Below, in pieces: positions 44,756 through 54,719 of a stretch of 64,000 bases of DNA. The stretch lies in the NCBI RefSeq assembly GCF_021732705.1, contig NZ_JAKFUM010000002.1, positions 310,001 through 374,000 of the forward strand. Direction: 5' to 3'. The notes below the pieces were generated by a model. That model worked only from the letters and a program-made list of their open reading frames with translations, had not been told where the DNA came from and ran no database searches. Positions within the stretch are counted from its first letter, which is position 1; each line of letters starts with the position of its first letter. The DNA comes from Nevskia sp. (GTDB lineage Bacteria > Pseudomonadota > Gammaproteobacteria > Nevskiales > Nevskiaceae). Position numbers and translations under genes: made by a program.

Positions 44756-47671
44756 TCAAACCTCCGCAAGAATGCGCTGATAGCGGCGCTGATCCTGCTG
44801 CGCGACACGCCGCCGCCACAGCCAGACCAGCCCGAGCCCGAACACCGCCAGCCCGTAGTTGGCGTACTCCCACAGCTGCGCCCGCGCTTCCGGCATCGGC
44901 AGCAGGGTGCGCGCGAACTGGCTGCGGCCCCGCAGGCTGAGCAGAGCCGGGTCTTCCAGCGACCAGTCGACCGCGTTCTGCAGGAACTCCAGCGGCTTGG
45001 TGTAGGCGGTGCCGAGGCCCTGCGATTCGAAATCGATCGCCGCGTCGCTGCCGAAGCTGCTGCTGGCGATCACCAGCAGCCGCGCGGAATCCGGCGAGCG
45101 CTCGATGACGCTGGTGACGGTATTGCGCGAGGCCGGCGGCGTGCCGTCGTTGCCCGGCGCCGGCACGGCCGCCGGTGGCGCCGATGTGGCCAGCGGCGAC
45201 GGCTTGCCGGCGTAGAACGAGTCGAAGCGCCCTTCCAGCGCCACCGCCAGCACCTGCGGCTTGCGCTCGCCGGTGGCCGGGAAGCCGCTGTCCGGATTGA
45301 GCCGATAGTCCGGAATCAGGTCGAGGCTGTCGCTGGACCAGCTGCCGCTGGACGAGCGCAGCAGCTCGGTGGTCTTGCGCATCGTGTTCTTCGCCGGGTC
45401 GACCGTGATCGGCGACGCCCAGTTGACCGTCAGCTGGCCGAGCGAGCCGGTGACCGGATGGCCGGCGTTCAGGCCATCGCCGCGCAGATCCGGGAAGTGC
45501 GGATACGGCAGCATCCGGATCTCGCGCACCGGCAGCCCGCCGATCGAGCGCTCCACCGGCACCGGCAAGGCCGCGTTCTGCGCATCGAGCACCATCGTTT
45601 CGCCGATGCTGACGCCGTAGTGCGCCAGCCAGTCCTGCAGGCCGGAGCTCTGCTTGCTCGCGGTCAGCGTCTGGCCGACCTGAATGTCGAACGGCGACGT
45701 TGCCAGCACCACGCTGCCGCCGCGCATCAGGAACTGGTCGATCGCGAAGCGCTGGCGATCGTCGAGATCCTTCGGCGACAGCACCAGCAGCAGGTCGGCG
45801 TCTTCCGGCACGCGGCCGTCCTTCAGGTCGGCATCGCGCAGCTTCAGGTTCTGGCCCAGTGCGGCTTCCAGCTGGGCGTACTGCGGCCCGGCGCTGCGCG
45901 GCGCGTACGGGTTGGCCGGCGCCGCCGGCGATGGCTTGACCACGGCCACCGTGCGCAGGAAGCCCGGCGTGAAGCGCTGCAGCGCGGCGGTGATCGAGCG
46001 CTTCAGCGCGTCCTTGTCGAGCGTGTCCGGCAGCGGAATCTGGATCGTGTCGGCATCGGACTGCAGCAGCAGGTAGAACCAGAACGGCTTCGGATCATTC
46101 AGGCTCGCGATCTGCGGGCCGAAGCCGTAGCGCTGCGCGAGCTGCTTGGCCAGGGTGCCGCCGTCGGCGTCCGGATCCTCGAACCGGATGCTGAGCTTGT
46201 CGCCGGCCTGCGCCTTCAGTTCATCGAGCACCGTCTGCAGGTCGCCGCGCAGCTTCTTCAGGTCCGCCGGCAGCCGATCATCCGCCGACACGTAGCCGGC
46301 GAATGCGACCGGCTTGGCGAGCGCCTCGAACGGATTGCCGCCGGACTGGTAGCTGTTCAGCACCTTGCGGATGCTGCGGGTGATCGCGTACTCGGGGTTC
46401 TTCAGCGCCACGTCGAGATCGCGCTCGCCGCGCACCTTGACGTCGACCAGATCGCGGAAGCCGAGCTTCTCGTACTGATCGCCGTACGAGATCACCAGAT
46501 CGAAATACGAGCTGACCACGGCCGACTGGTAGCGCGTCGCGGTCTGGAACGGCACCGGGCGAATGTCGTAGCGGCTGGCCGCTTCCGCTTCGGCGGCGCG
46601 ATCGCGCGTCGGGTCGACGAACTCGATCCGCGCGCGGCCGCCCGCGGCCACGGCGTATTCCTCGAGCAGGTCCTTGATCTTCGGCACCAGCGGCGCCAGC
46701 AGCGGATGGGTCTTCGACGAGAAATAGCCGCGGATCAGCAGCGGCTCGCGCAGTTCGGTCAACTGCTCGCGCGTGGCCGCTGACAGCGAGTACTGCCCGC
46801 CTTGCGTGAGGTCCGCGCGCAGCACCGGCACCGGCGCCAGCCACAGGTTCGCCGCAACGAAATTGGCCACGGTCAGCGCCGCCAGCGCAGCGGCGGTGCG
46901 ATGGCCCTGCGTGGCCGGATTGCCGGCGCGGCGCAGCCGCTCGAGACCGTACAGGTTCAAGGTCAGGAACACGCCGACGATCGACGCGTAGTAGTACAGG
47001 TCGCGCAGGTCGACGACGCCGCGGGTGATCGACTCGAAGCGCGAGCCGGCACCGAGCAGCGCCAGCACGGCACCGGCCTGATGCCCGAACAGCTGGATCA
47101 GCAGGTCCGCACCGATCAGGTAGAACAGCCCGCAGACCACCGTGGTGAGAATCAGCGCGACGATCGGGTTGTCAGTCCGGCCGCTGGTGAACAGGCCGAT
47201 CGCGACATAGGCGGCGGCGAGGAACAGAGTGGCCAGATAGCCGCCGGCCACCGGACCCCAGTCGAGCGGCCCGAGCAGCGCGACGGTGATCGGCAGCGGC
47301 GCGGTCAGCGCCAGTGCCACGGCGACCAGCCCGAGTGCCGCGGCGAACTTGCCGAGCACCAGGCTCAGCGGCCGCACCGGCGCGGTCAGCAGCGTTTCGA
47401 GCGTGCCGGCGCGGCGTTCTTCGGACCAGGCGCGCATCGTCAGCGCCGCGACGAGGAAGATCAGCAGCAGCGGCAGCCACTGGAACAGCGGCCGCAGGTC
47501 GGCGATGTTGCGGGAGAAGAACGACTCCACCCAGAAGAACACGAACAGCGTCACGCCGAGGAACGCGCCGAGGAACAGATAGGCGGCCGGCGTGGCGAAG
47601 AAGCCGCGAAACTCCTTCGCGGCGATGTGGCGGATTTCGATCAGCGCCGGGACCGGGACAGACTCACGCAT
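44756..47671 (-). CDS. Fused ABC-2 permease (GldF) and GldG-like protein
   Basis: This is a 971-residue fusion. Residues 1-240 form an ABC-2 type permease with six helices (LFLGAFLGVTLFVFFWV, SEERRAGTLETLLTAPV block). From about 270 a further helix and a GldG/ABC_transp_aux periplasmic domain follow (RADLTQGGQYSLSAATREQL..., LLVLSPKDLDDRQRFAIDQFLMRGGSVVL), and the chain ends with a C-terminal helix. In Bacteroidetes the two parts are separate gliding proteins; in other bacteria the fusion is part of an exporter of unknown cargo. The start overlaps the ATPase gene by eight bases. Confidence 0.9.
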   Translation of the reverse strand: MRESVPVPALIEIRHIAAKEFRGFFATPAAYLFLGAFLGVTLFVFFWVESFFSRNIADLRPLFQWLPLLLIFLVAALTMRAWSEERRAGTLETLLTAPVRPLSLVLGKFAAALGLVAVALALTAPLPITVALLGPLDWGPVAGGYLATLFLAAAYVAIGLFTSGRTDNPIVALILTTVVCGLFYLIGADLLIQLFGHQAGAVLALLGAGSRFESITRGVVDLRDLYYYASIVGVFLTLNLYGLERLRRAGNPATQGHRTAAALAALTVANFVAANLWLAPVPVLRADLTQGGQYSLSAATREQLTELREPLLIRGYFSSKTHPLLAPLVPKIKDLLEEYAVAAGGRARIEFVDPTRDRAAEAEAASRYDIRPVPFQTATRYQSAVVSSYFDLVISYGDQYEKLGFRDLVDVKVRGERDLDVALKNPEYAITRSIRKVLNSYQSGGNPFEALAKPVAFAGYVSADDRLPADLKKLRGDLQTVLDELKAQAGDKLSIRFEDPDADGGTLAKQLAQRYGFGPQIASLNDPKPFWFYLLLQSDADTIQIPLPDTLDKDALKRSITAALQRFTPGFLRTVAVVKPSPAAPANPYAPRSAGPQYAQLEAALGQNLKLRDADLKDGRVPEDADLLLVLSPKDLDDRQRFAIDQFLMRGGSVVLATSPFDIQVGQTLTASKQSSGLQDWLAHYGVSIGETMVLDAQNAALPVPVERSIGGLPVREIRMLPYPHFPDLRGDGLNAGHPVTGSLGQLTVNWASPITVDPAKNTMRKTTELLRSSSGSWSSDSLDLIPDYRLNPDSGFPATGERKPQVLAVALEGRFDSFYAGKPSPLATSAPPAAVPAPGNDGTPPASRNTVTSVIERSPDSARLLVIASSSFGSDAAIDFESQGLGTAYTKPLEFLQNAVDWSLEDPALLSLRGRSQFARTLLPMPEARAQLWEYANYGLAVFGLGLVWLWRRRVAQQDQRRYQRILAEV

Positions 47672-48647
47672 GGGCCACCTCCTCGACATCGACGGCCGCC
47701 GCCGCCTGCGCCGCGAGTCCGGCGCGGTTCAGCCGGCCGGCGTCGCCGCTGGCGTTGACTTCGGCAAACACGGTTTCCAGATCGCGCCGCAGCGGCGTCA
47801 GCTGGTGCAGGCGAACGCCGGCGCGGGCCAGCGCCTCGGCCACGTCCGGCGCGTGATCCGGATCGGCATCGATGCGATAGCGCTGCCGCGCGCCCGACGT
47901 TCCTTCGGCATCGACGCTGCGCACGGCCGCAAGGCCCGCCAGCGCCGGACGCGGATCGCGTTCGGTCTCGATCCGCAGGCCGCTGCCCTGGCTGAGCTGG
48001 TCGATCCGGGCATCGACCACGAGCTTGCCCGCCCGCAGGATCAGCACGCGTTCGCAGACCGCCTGCACCTCCTGCAGGATGTGGGTCGAGACGATCACGG
48101 TCGCGGTCGTCGCCAGCTCCCGGATCAGTTCGCGCATGTGGCGGATCTGGGTCGGATCGAGGCCGTTGGTCGGCTCGTCGAGGATGATGATGTCCGGCGC
48201 GTGCAGCAGCGCCTGCGCCACGCCGACGCGCTGGCGATAGCCGCGCGACAGCGTCTGGATCGATGCCGTCGCCTTCTCGCCGAGCTGCGTGCGACGAATG
48301 GCCTCCGCGACCGCGCGCGGCCGCTGGGCATCGGCCACGCCATGCAGCGCGGCCTGATAGTCGAGATAGTCGATGACCGTCATTTCCGGCCACACCGGGC
48401 AGTTTTCCGGCAGATAGCCAATGCGGGCCTGGATCGCGCGGGTATCGCGGCCGACCACGAGGTCGTCGATCCGGATGCTGCCGGCCGTGGCTTCGAGATA
48501 GCCGGTGATCATTTTCATGATCGTGGTCTTGCCGGCGCCGTTGTGGCCGAGCAGGCCCACGACCTCGCCGCGTCCGATGCTGAAACTGACGTCGTCGACG
48601 GCGGTGAACGCGCCATAGCGCCGCGTCAGGTGTTCTACCTGAATCAT
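47664..48647 (-). CDS. ABC transporter ATP-binding protein (GldA-like)
   Basis: This is a 327-residue ATPase with Walker A GHNGAGKTT (from residue 34), signature LSRGYRQRVGVAQAL, and Walker B IIILDEPTNGLDP followed by the switch histidine (VSTHILQE). The C-terminal 100 residues form the extra domain seen in the GldA/CcmA-type subfamily. It powers the permease fusion coded directly downstream. Confidence 0.94.
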   Translation of the reverse strand: MIQVEHLTRRYGAFTAVDDVSFSIGRGEVVGLLGHNGAGKTTIMKMITGYLEATAGSIRIDDLVVGRDTRAIQARIGYLPENCPVWPEMTVIDYLDYQAALHGVADAQRPRAVAEAIRRTQLGEKATASIQTLSRGYRQRVGVAQALLHAPDIIILDEPTNGLDPTQIRHMRELIRELATTATVIVSTHILQEVQAVCERVLILRAGKLVVDARIDQLSQGSGLRIETERDPRPALAGLAAVRSVDAEGTSGARQRYRIDADPDHAPDVAEALARAGVRLHQLTPLRRDLETVFAEVNASGDAGRLNRAGLAAQAAAAVDVEEVAHA

Positions 48648-49080
48648 GGTCTGGATTGTCCTCAAGGAAGGATTTCCGGGAGGCAGCCGCCAGCGCGCCG
48701 CGAATCGCCTTGGATCAGCGGAATCGCAGAAAAATCAGGGAGCTGGCGGGGATCCCGGGCGAAGCAACCGGGCAGCGACGATCAGCGCGGCGGTGGCCGG
48801 CTCAGGATCACGGGGACAAATCGGGGCGAGGACGGATCAGTTCTTCGCGACATCTCGGGAACACCTCGGGCGCTACTCGAAGGTCGGTTTCGGCAACGGT
48901 GCCGGCGCTCGCCAGCCCGTTCTGCCGGCATGTGCGGATGACGGGTGCGATTTTCAAGCGTCGGCGGCTGAAGACCGCAGCGCCGGCGGCAGAGTTCCCG
49001 CAGCCACGACACTGCCGCGACGGTCGGGGTGGCTGGTCCGGATCAGCCGGCAGCCCGCGTGCGGCGCCGGCGCTCGCCGA
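48648..49080. other. Gene-free interval between DUF4156 and Gld loci
   Basis: About 430 bases in which I find no convincing gene, hairpin or repeat. It should include the promoter of the Gld-type operon on its left side and the downstream end of the DUF4156 gene on its right. Short open frames here have arginine-rich, non-protein-like composition. Confidence 0.5.
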
Positions 49081-49440
49081 TCAGGGCGCGGCCGGTGCCG
49101 CGGCCGGCACTGCGCCAGCCGTTGCCGATCGACCGTCCGGCGACAGCGGCGGATCGCAGGCGAACGCGCGACCGGTCGTCGATTGCGCGTACGAACTGAC
49201 CAGCACCGTGTTGCCGCCCTGCTGCACCGCCTGCTCGCGCAACTGGTTCAGGCCGGTGGTTCGCGTCGTCTCGGTGCTGTGGGTCATGACCGCACCCAGC
49301 GCGGTGCAGCGCTTGACGTCCTTCGGAACGGCGGTCACTACGGTTGCTTCGACCTGCGGCCGGATCGAGCCGCAGGCCGCAAGCCCGGCAGCAAGCGCGA
49401 GCAGAGCGATGGATCGGATGGCGGTCGTTCGGGCGGTCAT
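49081..49440 (-). CDS. DUF4156-type small lipoprotein
   Basis: This is a 119-residue protein with a lipoprotein signal (LLALAAGLAAC, Cys23). The mature part, CTALGAVMTHSTETTRTTGLNQLREQAVQQGGNTVLV, fits DUF4156 envelope lipoproteins (RcsF-like region with CTxLGxV and GGNTV). Function is unknown. It lies 47 bases after icmF on the same strand. The Ala/Pro tail is probably disordered. Confidence 0.82.
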   Translation of the reverse strand: MTARTTAIRSIALLALAAGLAACGSIRPQVEATVVTAVPKDVKRCTALGAVMTHSTETTRTTGLNQLREQAVQQGGNTVLVSSYAQSTTGRAFACDPPLSPDGRSATAGAVPAAAPAAP

Positions 49441-49487
49441 GCGTGTCTCCGGTTGCGCGGTCCCGACCAAAGGACCGCGCGTGCCGG

Positions 49488-52400
49488 CTACATGTTCCGT
49501 CGGTATTCGCCGCCGACGTCGTACAGCGCGTGGCTGATCTGGCCGAGCGAGTTGTACTTCACCGCTTCGAGCAGCGACTCGAAGATGTTGCGGCGGTCTC
49601 GCGCCGTCTGCTGCAGGTTCTTCAGGCTGTCGGCCGCGAGCGTGTTGCGCAGCTTCCGGAACGACGCGACGTTCTCGATCTGCTGCGCCTTCTCGTCCTC
49701 GGTGGAGCGGATCAGTTCGATCGTGGTCGCGATCTCGCCGCCGTGGTCCTTCGGCAGGAAGGTGTTGACGCCGATCAGCGGCAGGCTGCCGTCGTACTTC
49801 TTGTGCTCGTAGTACAGCGACTCTTCCTGAATCTTGCCGCGCTGGTACATGGTGTCCATCGCACCCAGCACGCCGCCGCGCTCGGAGATCGACTCGAATT
49901 CCTTGTACACCGCGTCTTCGACCAGATCGGTCAGCTGGTCGATGATGAAGCTGCCCTGCCACGGGTTCTCGCAGTAGTTCAGGCCCAGTTCGCGGTTGAT
50001 GATCAGCTGGATCGCCACGGCTCGCCGCACCGATTCCTCGGTCGGCGTGGTGATCGCTTCGTCGTAGGCGTTGGTGTGCAGGCTGTTGCAGTTGTCGAAC
50101 AGCGCGTACAGCGCCTGCAGGGTCGTGCGGATGTCGTTGAACTGGATTTCCTGCGCGTGCAGCGAACGACCCGACGTCTGGATGTGGTACTTCAGCATCT
50201 GGCTGCGTTCGTTGGCCTGATACCGCTGCTTCATCGCCCGCGCCCAGATGCGGCGGGCGACGCGGCCGATCACCGAGTATTCCGGGTCCATGCCGTTCGA
50301 GAAGAAGAACGACAGGTTCGGCGCGAAGTCGTCGATCTTCATGCCTCTGGCGAGGTAGTACTCGACGAAGGTGAAGCCGTTGGCCAGCGTGAATGCCAAC
50401 TGGCTGATCGGGTTCGCGCCAGCTTCGGCGATGTGGTAACCGGAGATCGACACCGAGTAGAAGTTGCGCACGCCGCGCTCGACGAACGACTGCTGGATGT
50501 CGCCCATCATGCGCAGCGCGAATTCGGTCGAGAAGATGCAGGTGTTCTGCGCCTGATCTTCCTTGAGGATGTCGGCCTGCACGGTGCCGCGGACGATGGC
50601 CATCGTCTCGCGCTTGATCTTGTCGTAGGTCTCGGCATCGACCAGCTGGTCGCCGGTGACGCCGAGCAGCGCCAAACCCAGACCGTTGTTGTTCGACGGC
50701 AGCTCGCCGGAATAGACCGGGCGGGTCTTGCCCTTGAACAGCTCGGCGATCTTCTGCTCGGCTTCCGCCCAACGCGCCGGCTCGGCCTTCAGGTATTTCT
50801 CGACCTGCTGGTCGATCGCGCAGTTCATGAACATCGCGAGGATCATCGGCGCCGGGCCGTTGATAGTCATCGACACACTGGTGGACGGCAGACACAGGTC
50901 GAAGCCCGAGTAGAGCTTCTTCATGTCGTCCAAGGTGGCGATGTTGACGCCGGAGTTGCCGATCTTGCCGTAGATGTCCGGGCGGGTTTCCGGGTCTTCG
51001 CCGTACAGCGTGACCGAGTCGAACGCCGTCGACAGACGCGTCGGCATGCCCGGCTGGCTCAGGTAATGGAAGCGCCGGTTGGTGCGCTCCGGCGTGCCTT
51101 CGCCGGCGAACATGCGGATCGGGTCTTCGCCGACGCGGCGATACGGATACAGACCGGCCGTGTACGGATAGCCGCCGGGCAGGTTTTCCTTGAGCAGGAA
51201 GCGCAGCAGCTCGCCCCAGCCTTCGAACTTCGGCGCAGCGACCTTCGGGATCTTCGAGTGGCTCAGGGACTCGGTGTAGTTCTCGCCCGACACCGGCTTG
51301 CCACGCACGTGATAGACATACTGCGGATCGGTGACGCCCTTCAGGCGTTCCGGCCATTCGCGCAGCAGGGCGATCGATTCGGACTTGAGCCCCTTGATCG
51401 CTTCGTTGTAGCGGCTGCGCAGGATCAGCAGGCTCTTGTCGCCGCCGGCCGTCAGGTCTTCACCGGCATAGACGTCGAGCGGCTTCGGCAGCTTCGGATC
51501 GTCGAGTTCCTTCAGCGCGTCCCACAGCGACTGGGCGCGGTCGGCGATGTCGTGCTGCTGCTCGACGTCGCGATTGATGCCGCGGCCGTTCTCGGCGATT
51601 TCGGCGAGGTAGCGGGTGCGGTTGCCCGGGATCAGCACCGTGGCGCGCGGTTCCTTCACCGTGGTGTCGAGCGCCGGGGTCCATTTGTCCGCCGGCAGGC
51701 CAAGCTTGTCGCGCAGCAGGCGGCACAGGTTGGTGAACATCCAGGTGACGCCCGGATCGTTGAACTGGCTGGCGATCGTCGGGTAGACCGGGACGTCTTC
51801 GTCCTTGAGATCGAAGCGCACGCGGTTGCGCTTCCACTGCTTGCGGACATCACGCAGCGCGTCTTCGGCGCCGCGGCGGTCGAACTTGTTCAGCACCACC
51901 AGCTCGGCGTAATCGATCATGTCGATCTTCTCGAGCTGGCTGGCCGCGCCGTAGTCGCTGGTCATCACGTAGATCGGGAAGTCGACGAGATCGACGATTT
52001 CCGAGTCGCTCTGGCCGATGCCGGCGGTTTCGACGATGACCAGGTCGTAGGTCAGGCTCTTGAGGAAGGCGATGCAGTCCTTGAGCACGGTGTTGGTAGA
52101 GGCATGCTGACGGCGCGTCGCCATCGAGCGCATGAAGGCGCGCGGATTCCGCAATGAATTCATGCGGATGCGGTCGCCGAGCAGCGCGCCACCGGAACGG
52201 CGGCGGGTCGGATCGACGGCGAGCACGGCGATCCGCATCGTCGGGAAGGCCTGCAGGAAGCGCAGCAGCAGTTCGTCCACGGCCGACGACTTGCCGGCAC
52301 CGCCGGTGCCGGTAAAACCGATGACCGGGGTCTTGGCGCCGGCCACTTTCCACTCGGCGCGCAGCTTCGCCAGCTCGGCGTCGTCGAACAGGTCGTCTTC

Positions 52401-52940
52401 CAGCGCCGACAGCCAGCGGCCGACGCTGATCTCGTCGTCAATCGACGCCGGACCCGGCTTGGTGCTGCCCTTGCGGTGCGTCTCGGCGCGCTTGATCAGG
52501 TCCTCGATCATGCCGACCAGGCCCAGCTTGCTGCCGTCGTTCGGGTGGTAGATCCGCTCAACCCCCTGCGCGTGCAGTGCGGCGATCTCTTCCGGCGTGA
52601 TCGTGCCGCCACCGCCGCCGAACACGCGGATGTGGCTGGCGCCCCGCTCGGCGAGCATGTCGACCATGTACTTGAAGAATTCGTTGTGGCCGCCCTGGTA
52701 GCTGGACAGCGCGATGCCGTCGGCGTCTTCCTGCAACGCCGCCCGCACCACGTCCTCGACCGAGCGGTTGTGACCCAGATGCACGACTTCCGCGCCCTGC
52801 GACTGGATCAGGCGACGCATCACGTTGATCGCCGCATCATGGCCATCGAACAGGCTGGCGGCCGTGACGAAGCGCAGCGGGCTGGTGGTCTGGGACGTGG
52901 CGGAGTCCTGGGTCAGGATCGTCGGGGCATCATCAGGCAT
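49488..52940 (-). CDS. icmF: Fused B12-dependent isobutyryl-CoA mutase (IcmF)
   Basis: This is a 1150-residue fusion of a cobalamin-binding domain (DGHDAAI, Asp32-His34, and GGGGTIT), a MeaB-like G-protein chaperone with P-loop [12 protein letters not shown] (208-219), a linker, and the (beta/alpha)8 mutase domain. It interconverts isobutyryl-CoA and butyryl-CoA, and in some members isovaleryl-CoA and pivalyl-CoA, by a radical carbon-skeleton rearrangement. The pocket carries Gln798 (DQAQNT) instead of the arginine used by methylmalonyl-CoA mutase, and Tyr598 in TAGLYPYRR. It lies downstream of an acyl-CoA ligase and a crotonase, so it probably works in branched acyl-CoA breakdown. It needs adenosylcobalamin; no cobalamin riboswitch was seen. 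Confidence 0.94.
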   Translation of the reverse strand: MPDDAPTILTQDSATSQTTSPLRFVTAASLFDGHDAAINVMRRLIQSQGAEVVHLGHNRSVEDVVRAALQEDADGIALSSYQGGHNEFFKYMVDMLAERGASHIRVFGGGGGTITPEEIAALHAQGVERIYHPNDGSKLGLVGMIEDLIKRAETHRKGSTKPGPASIDDEISVGRWLSALEDDLFDDAELAKLRAEWKVAGAKTPVIGFTGTGGAGKSSAVDELLLRFLQAFPTMRIAVLAVDPTRRRSGGALLGDRIRMNSLRNPRAFMRSMATRRQHASTNTVLKDCIAFLKSLTYDLVIVETAGIGQSDSEIVDLVDFPIYVMTSDYGAASQLEKIDMIDYAELVVLNKFDRRGAEDALRDVRKQWKRNRVRFDLKDEDVPVYPTIASQFNDPGVTWMFTNLCRLLRDKLGLPADKWTPALDTTVKEPRATVLIPGNRTRYLAEIAENGRGINRDVEQQHDIADRAQSLWDALKELDDPKLPKPLDVYAGEDLTAGGDKSLLILRSRYNEAIKGLKSESIALLREWPERLKGVTDPQYVYHVRGKPVSGENYTESLSHSKIPKVAAPKFEGWGELLRFLLKENLPGGYPYTAGLYPYRRVGEDPIRMFAGEGTPERTNRRFHYLSQPGMPTRLSTAFDSVTLYGEDPETRPDIYGKIGNSGVNIATLDDMKKLYSGFDLCLPSTSVSMTINGPAPMILAMFMNCAIDQQVEKYLKAEPARWAEAEQKIAELFKGKTRPVYSGELPSNNNGLGLALLGVTGDQLVDAETYDKIKRETMAIVRGTVQADILKEDQAQNTCIFSTEFALRMMGDIQQSFVERGVRNFYSVSISGYHIAEAGANPISQLAFTLANGFTFVEYYLARGMKIDDFAPNLSFFFSNGMDPEYSVIGRVARRIWARAMKQRYQANERSQMLKYHIQTSGRSLHAQEIQFNDIRTTLQALYALFDNCNSLHTNAYDEAITTPTEESVRRAVAIQLIINRELGLNYCENPWQGSFIIDQLTDLVEDAVYKEFESISERGGVLGAMDTMYQRGKIQEESLYYEHKKYDGSLPLIGVNTFLPKDHGGEIATTIELIRSTEDEKAQQIENVASFRKLRNTLAADSLKNLQQTARDRRNIFESLLEAVKYNSLGQISHALYDVGGEYRRNM

Positions 52941-53022
52941 GGCAACGGTCTTCGGTGATCTTGAGAAATTGACGCGCCCGCAGGCGCTCGAACGGCAGCC
53001 GCGCGGAGCGCAGCCCTACAAC

Positions 53023-53046
53023 ATTACCGGTACTTGAAATTACCGG
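53023..53046. promoter_or_regulatory. Repeated ATTACCGG boxes upstream of icmF
   Basis: ATTACCGG occurs at 53023-53030 and 53039-53046, a 16-base period, and the first copy is part of the palindrome TACCGGTA (53025-53032). The site is about 80 bases upstream of the icmF start, in the short gap after the acyl-CoA ligase gene. It may be a regulator site or part of an icmF promoter. The evidence is sequence pattern only. Confidence 0.35.
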
Positions 53047-53079
53047 CAGGAAATCGGCCGATCTCGCCGGCCGCGGCGC

Positions 53080-54648
53080 TCAGGCGCGCGCGGCGGCCGC
53101 CAGTTCGTCGCGGACGACGCGCTTCAGGACCTTGCCGGTCGCCGTCATCGGGAACGCGTCGACGAAGCGCACTTCCTTCGGCACCTTGTAGCCGGCGATG
53201 TGCTGGCGGCAGTGGCTGATGATCTCGTCGCCGGTCGGCGGCGCGGCATCGGTCGGCAGCACCAGCGCCACCACGCGTTCACCCCACTTCTCGTCCGGTA
53301 GGCCGATGACGGCGCACATGCGCACGGCCGGATGCTTGGCCAGCACCTGTTCGACTTCGGCGGAATACACGTTCTCGCCGCCGGTGACGATCATGTCCTT
53401 GACCCGGTCAACGAGGTACAGCAGACCATCGGCATCGCGCCGCCCGGCATCGCCGGTTCGATACCAGCCGTTGATCAGCACGGTGGCCGTCGCATCCGGC
53501 TGGTTCCAGTAGCCGGTGAACAGGCTCGGGCTGCGCACCCACAGTTCGCCGACTGCGCCATCCGGCACTTCATGGCCGTTCGGGTCCATCAGCTTCACGT
53601 CGATCAGCGGCAGCGGCGTGCCGCAGGCCTTGAGCTTGGCCTCGTCCTCCAGCACGTGCTGCTCGGGCCGCAGCAGCGTGATCGCGCCGGAGCTTTCGGT
53701 CGCCCCGTAGAACTGCATGAAGTGGCACTTCATTTCGACCAGCGCCCGCTGCAGCAGTCGCGAACTGATCGGCGAGCCGGCATACATCACCAGACGCAGG
53801 CTTGAGAAATCGGTGGTCTTGGCATCCGGATGGTCGAGCAGCATCTGGATCGCCGTCGGCACCAGCGCGACGATGCTCGGACGGTCGCGCGCGATCAGCT
53901 TCAGCAGCTGACCGGGATCGAGCGCCGGCAGGATCGACAGGGTCGAGCCGTTGTACAGGCTCTGGATGCTGAGGCCGGAGCCGACCAGATGGAAGTTCGG
54001 CATCACCATCATCATCACGTCGTCCGGCTGCCACTGCAGCGCCGGTTCGAGGTGTTCGCACAGGCGCATGTGATGGAAGCCGCCATGCGACAGCTGCACA
54101 CCCTTGGGCTTGCCGGTGGTCCCGGAGGTGTAGATCAGCAGCGCCGTCTGCGCCGGGTCCACCGCGATTGCCGGATCGCTGTCGGCGACGGCCGCGAGGG
54201 CGACCTCGAACTCGCCGGCCAGACCCGATTCTCCGGTCGGATCGATCTCGACGATGCCGAACGCCTGCGGACAGCTCGCCTGCACGGCGCGGGCAGTGGC
54301 CGCGAATTCGCGATCGACGAAGATCAGCGGTGACTGGGCATCCGCGATCACCGACGACAGTTCGGGCGCGGCCAGTCGCCAGTTCAGCGGCGTCATCGTG
54401 CTGCCGGCCTTGTTGATGCCGAACAGGAGCTGGAAGTACAGCGACGAGTTCTTGCCGAGGAAGCCGATGTTCGAGCGCGGCGCAATGCCGAGCCGCGCGA
54501 TCAGGTGCGCCACGCGGTTCGAGCGCGCGTCGAGCGCGGCGAAGCTCAGGCTGCCGGTGCCGTCGACCAGCGCCGTTTTCGTCGGCTGTGTCTTCGCATA
54601 CAGGCGGGGAATGTCGCCCAGCGTCTTGATGTCAGCGTAAAGCCACAT
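53080..54648 (-). CDS. Acyl-CoA ligase (AMP-forming)
   Basis: This is a 522-residue adenylate-forming enzyme that activates a carboxylic acid with ATP and CoA. Motifs in order: the phosphate loop YTSGTTGKPKG, the FYGATESSGAITLL block, the YRTGDAGRRDADG block, VKDMIVTGGENVYSAEVEQ and the C-terminal lysine region TATGKVLKRV. It resembles medium- and long-chain or cyclohexane-carboxylate-type ligases; the substrate cannot be read from the sequence. It is preceded by a crotonase and followed by icmF on the same strand. Confidence 0.93.
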   Translation of the reverse strand: MWLYADIKTLGDIPRLYAKTQPTKTALVDGTGSLSFAALDARSNRVAHLIARLGIAPRSNIGFLGKNSSLYFQLLFGINKAGSTMTPLNWRLAAPELSSVIADAQSPLIFVDREFAATARAVQASCPQAFGIVEIDPTGESGLAGEFEVALAAVADSDPAIAVDPAQTALLIYTSGTTGKPKGVQLSHGGFHHMRLCEHLEPALQWQPDDVMMMVMPNFHLVGSGLSIQSLYNGSTLSILPALDPGQLLKLIARDRPSIVALVPTAIQMLLDHPDAKTTDFSSLRLVMYAGSPISSRLLQRALVEMKCHFMQFYGATESSGAITLLRPEQHVLEDEAKLKACGTPLPLIDVKLMDPNGHEVPDGAVGELWVRSPSLFTGYWNQPDATATVLINGWYRTGDAGRRDADGLLYLVDRVKDMIVTGGENVYSAEVEQVLAKHPAVRMCAVIGLPDEKWGERVVALVLPTDAAPPTGDEIISHCRQHIAGYKVPKEVRFVDAFPMTATGKVLKRVVRDELAAAARA

Positions 54649-54719
54649 GCCGGTGTGCCCTCGTCATGAACAATCGTGTATCCGGAAGTCGTGCGAAACC
54701 GGTGCCGATGGCGTGCCGA

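Noticed and set aside
43625-46783. Long plus-strand open frame opposite the DUF4340 and Gld genes
   Set aside because: The composition (Arg, Gln, Ala, Gly) has no protein-like pattern; the minus strand codes for recognised ABC proteins.
49081-51357. Alternative minus-strand frame running from icmF into the DUF4156 gene
   Set aside because: Only the last 119 residues are a real protein (start 49440). The rest is the shifted frame of icmF.
49344-52157. Long plus-strand open frame opposite icmF
   Set aside because: It mirrors the codon pattern of icmF, and its translation has no recognisable domain.
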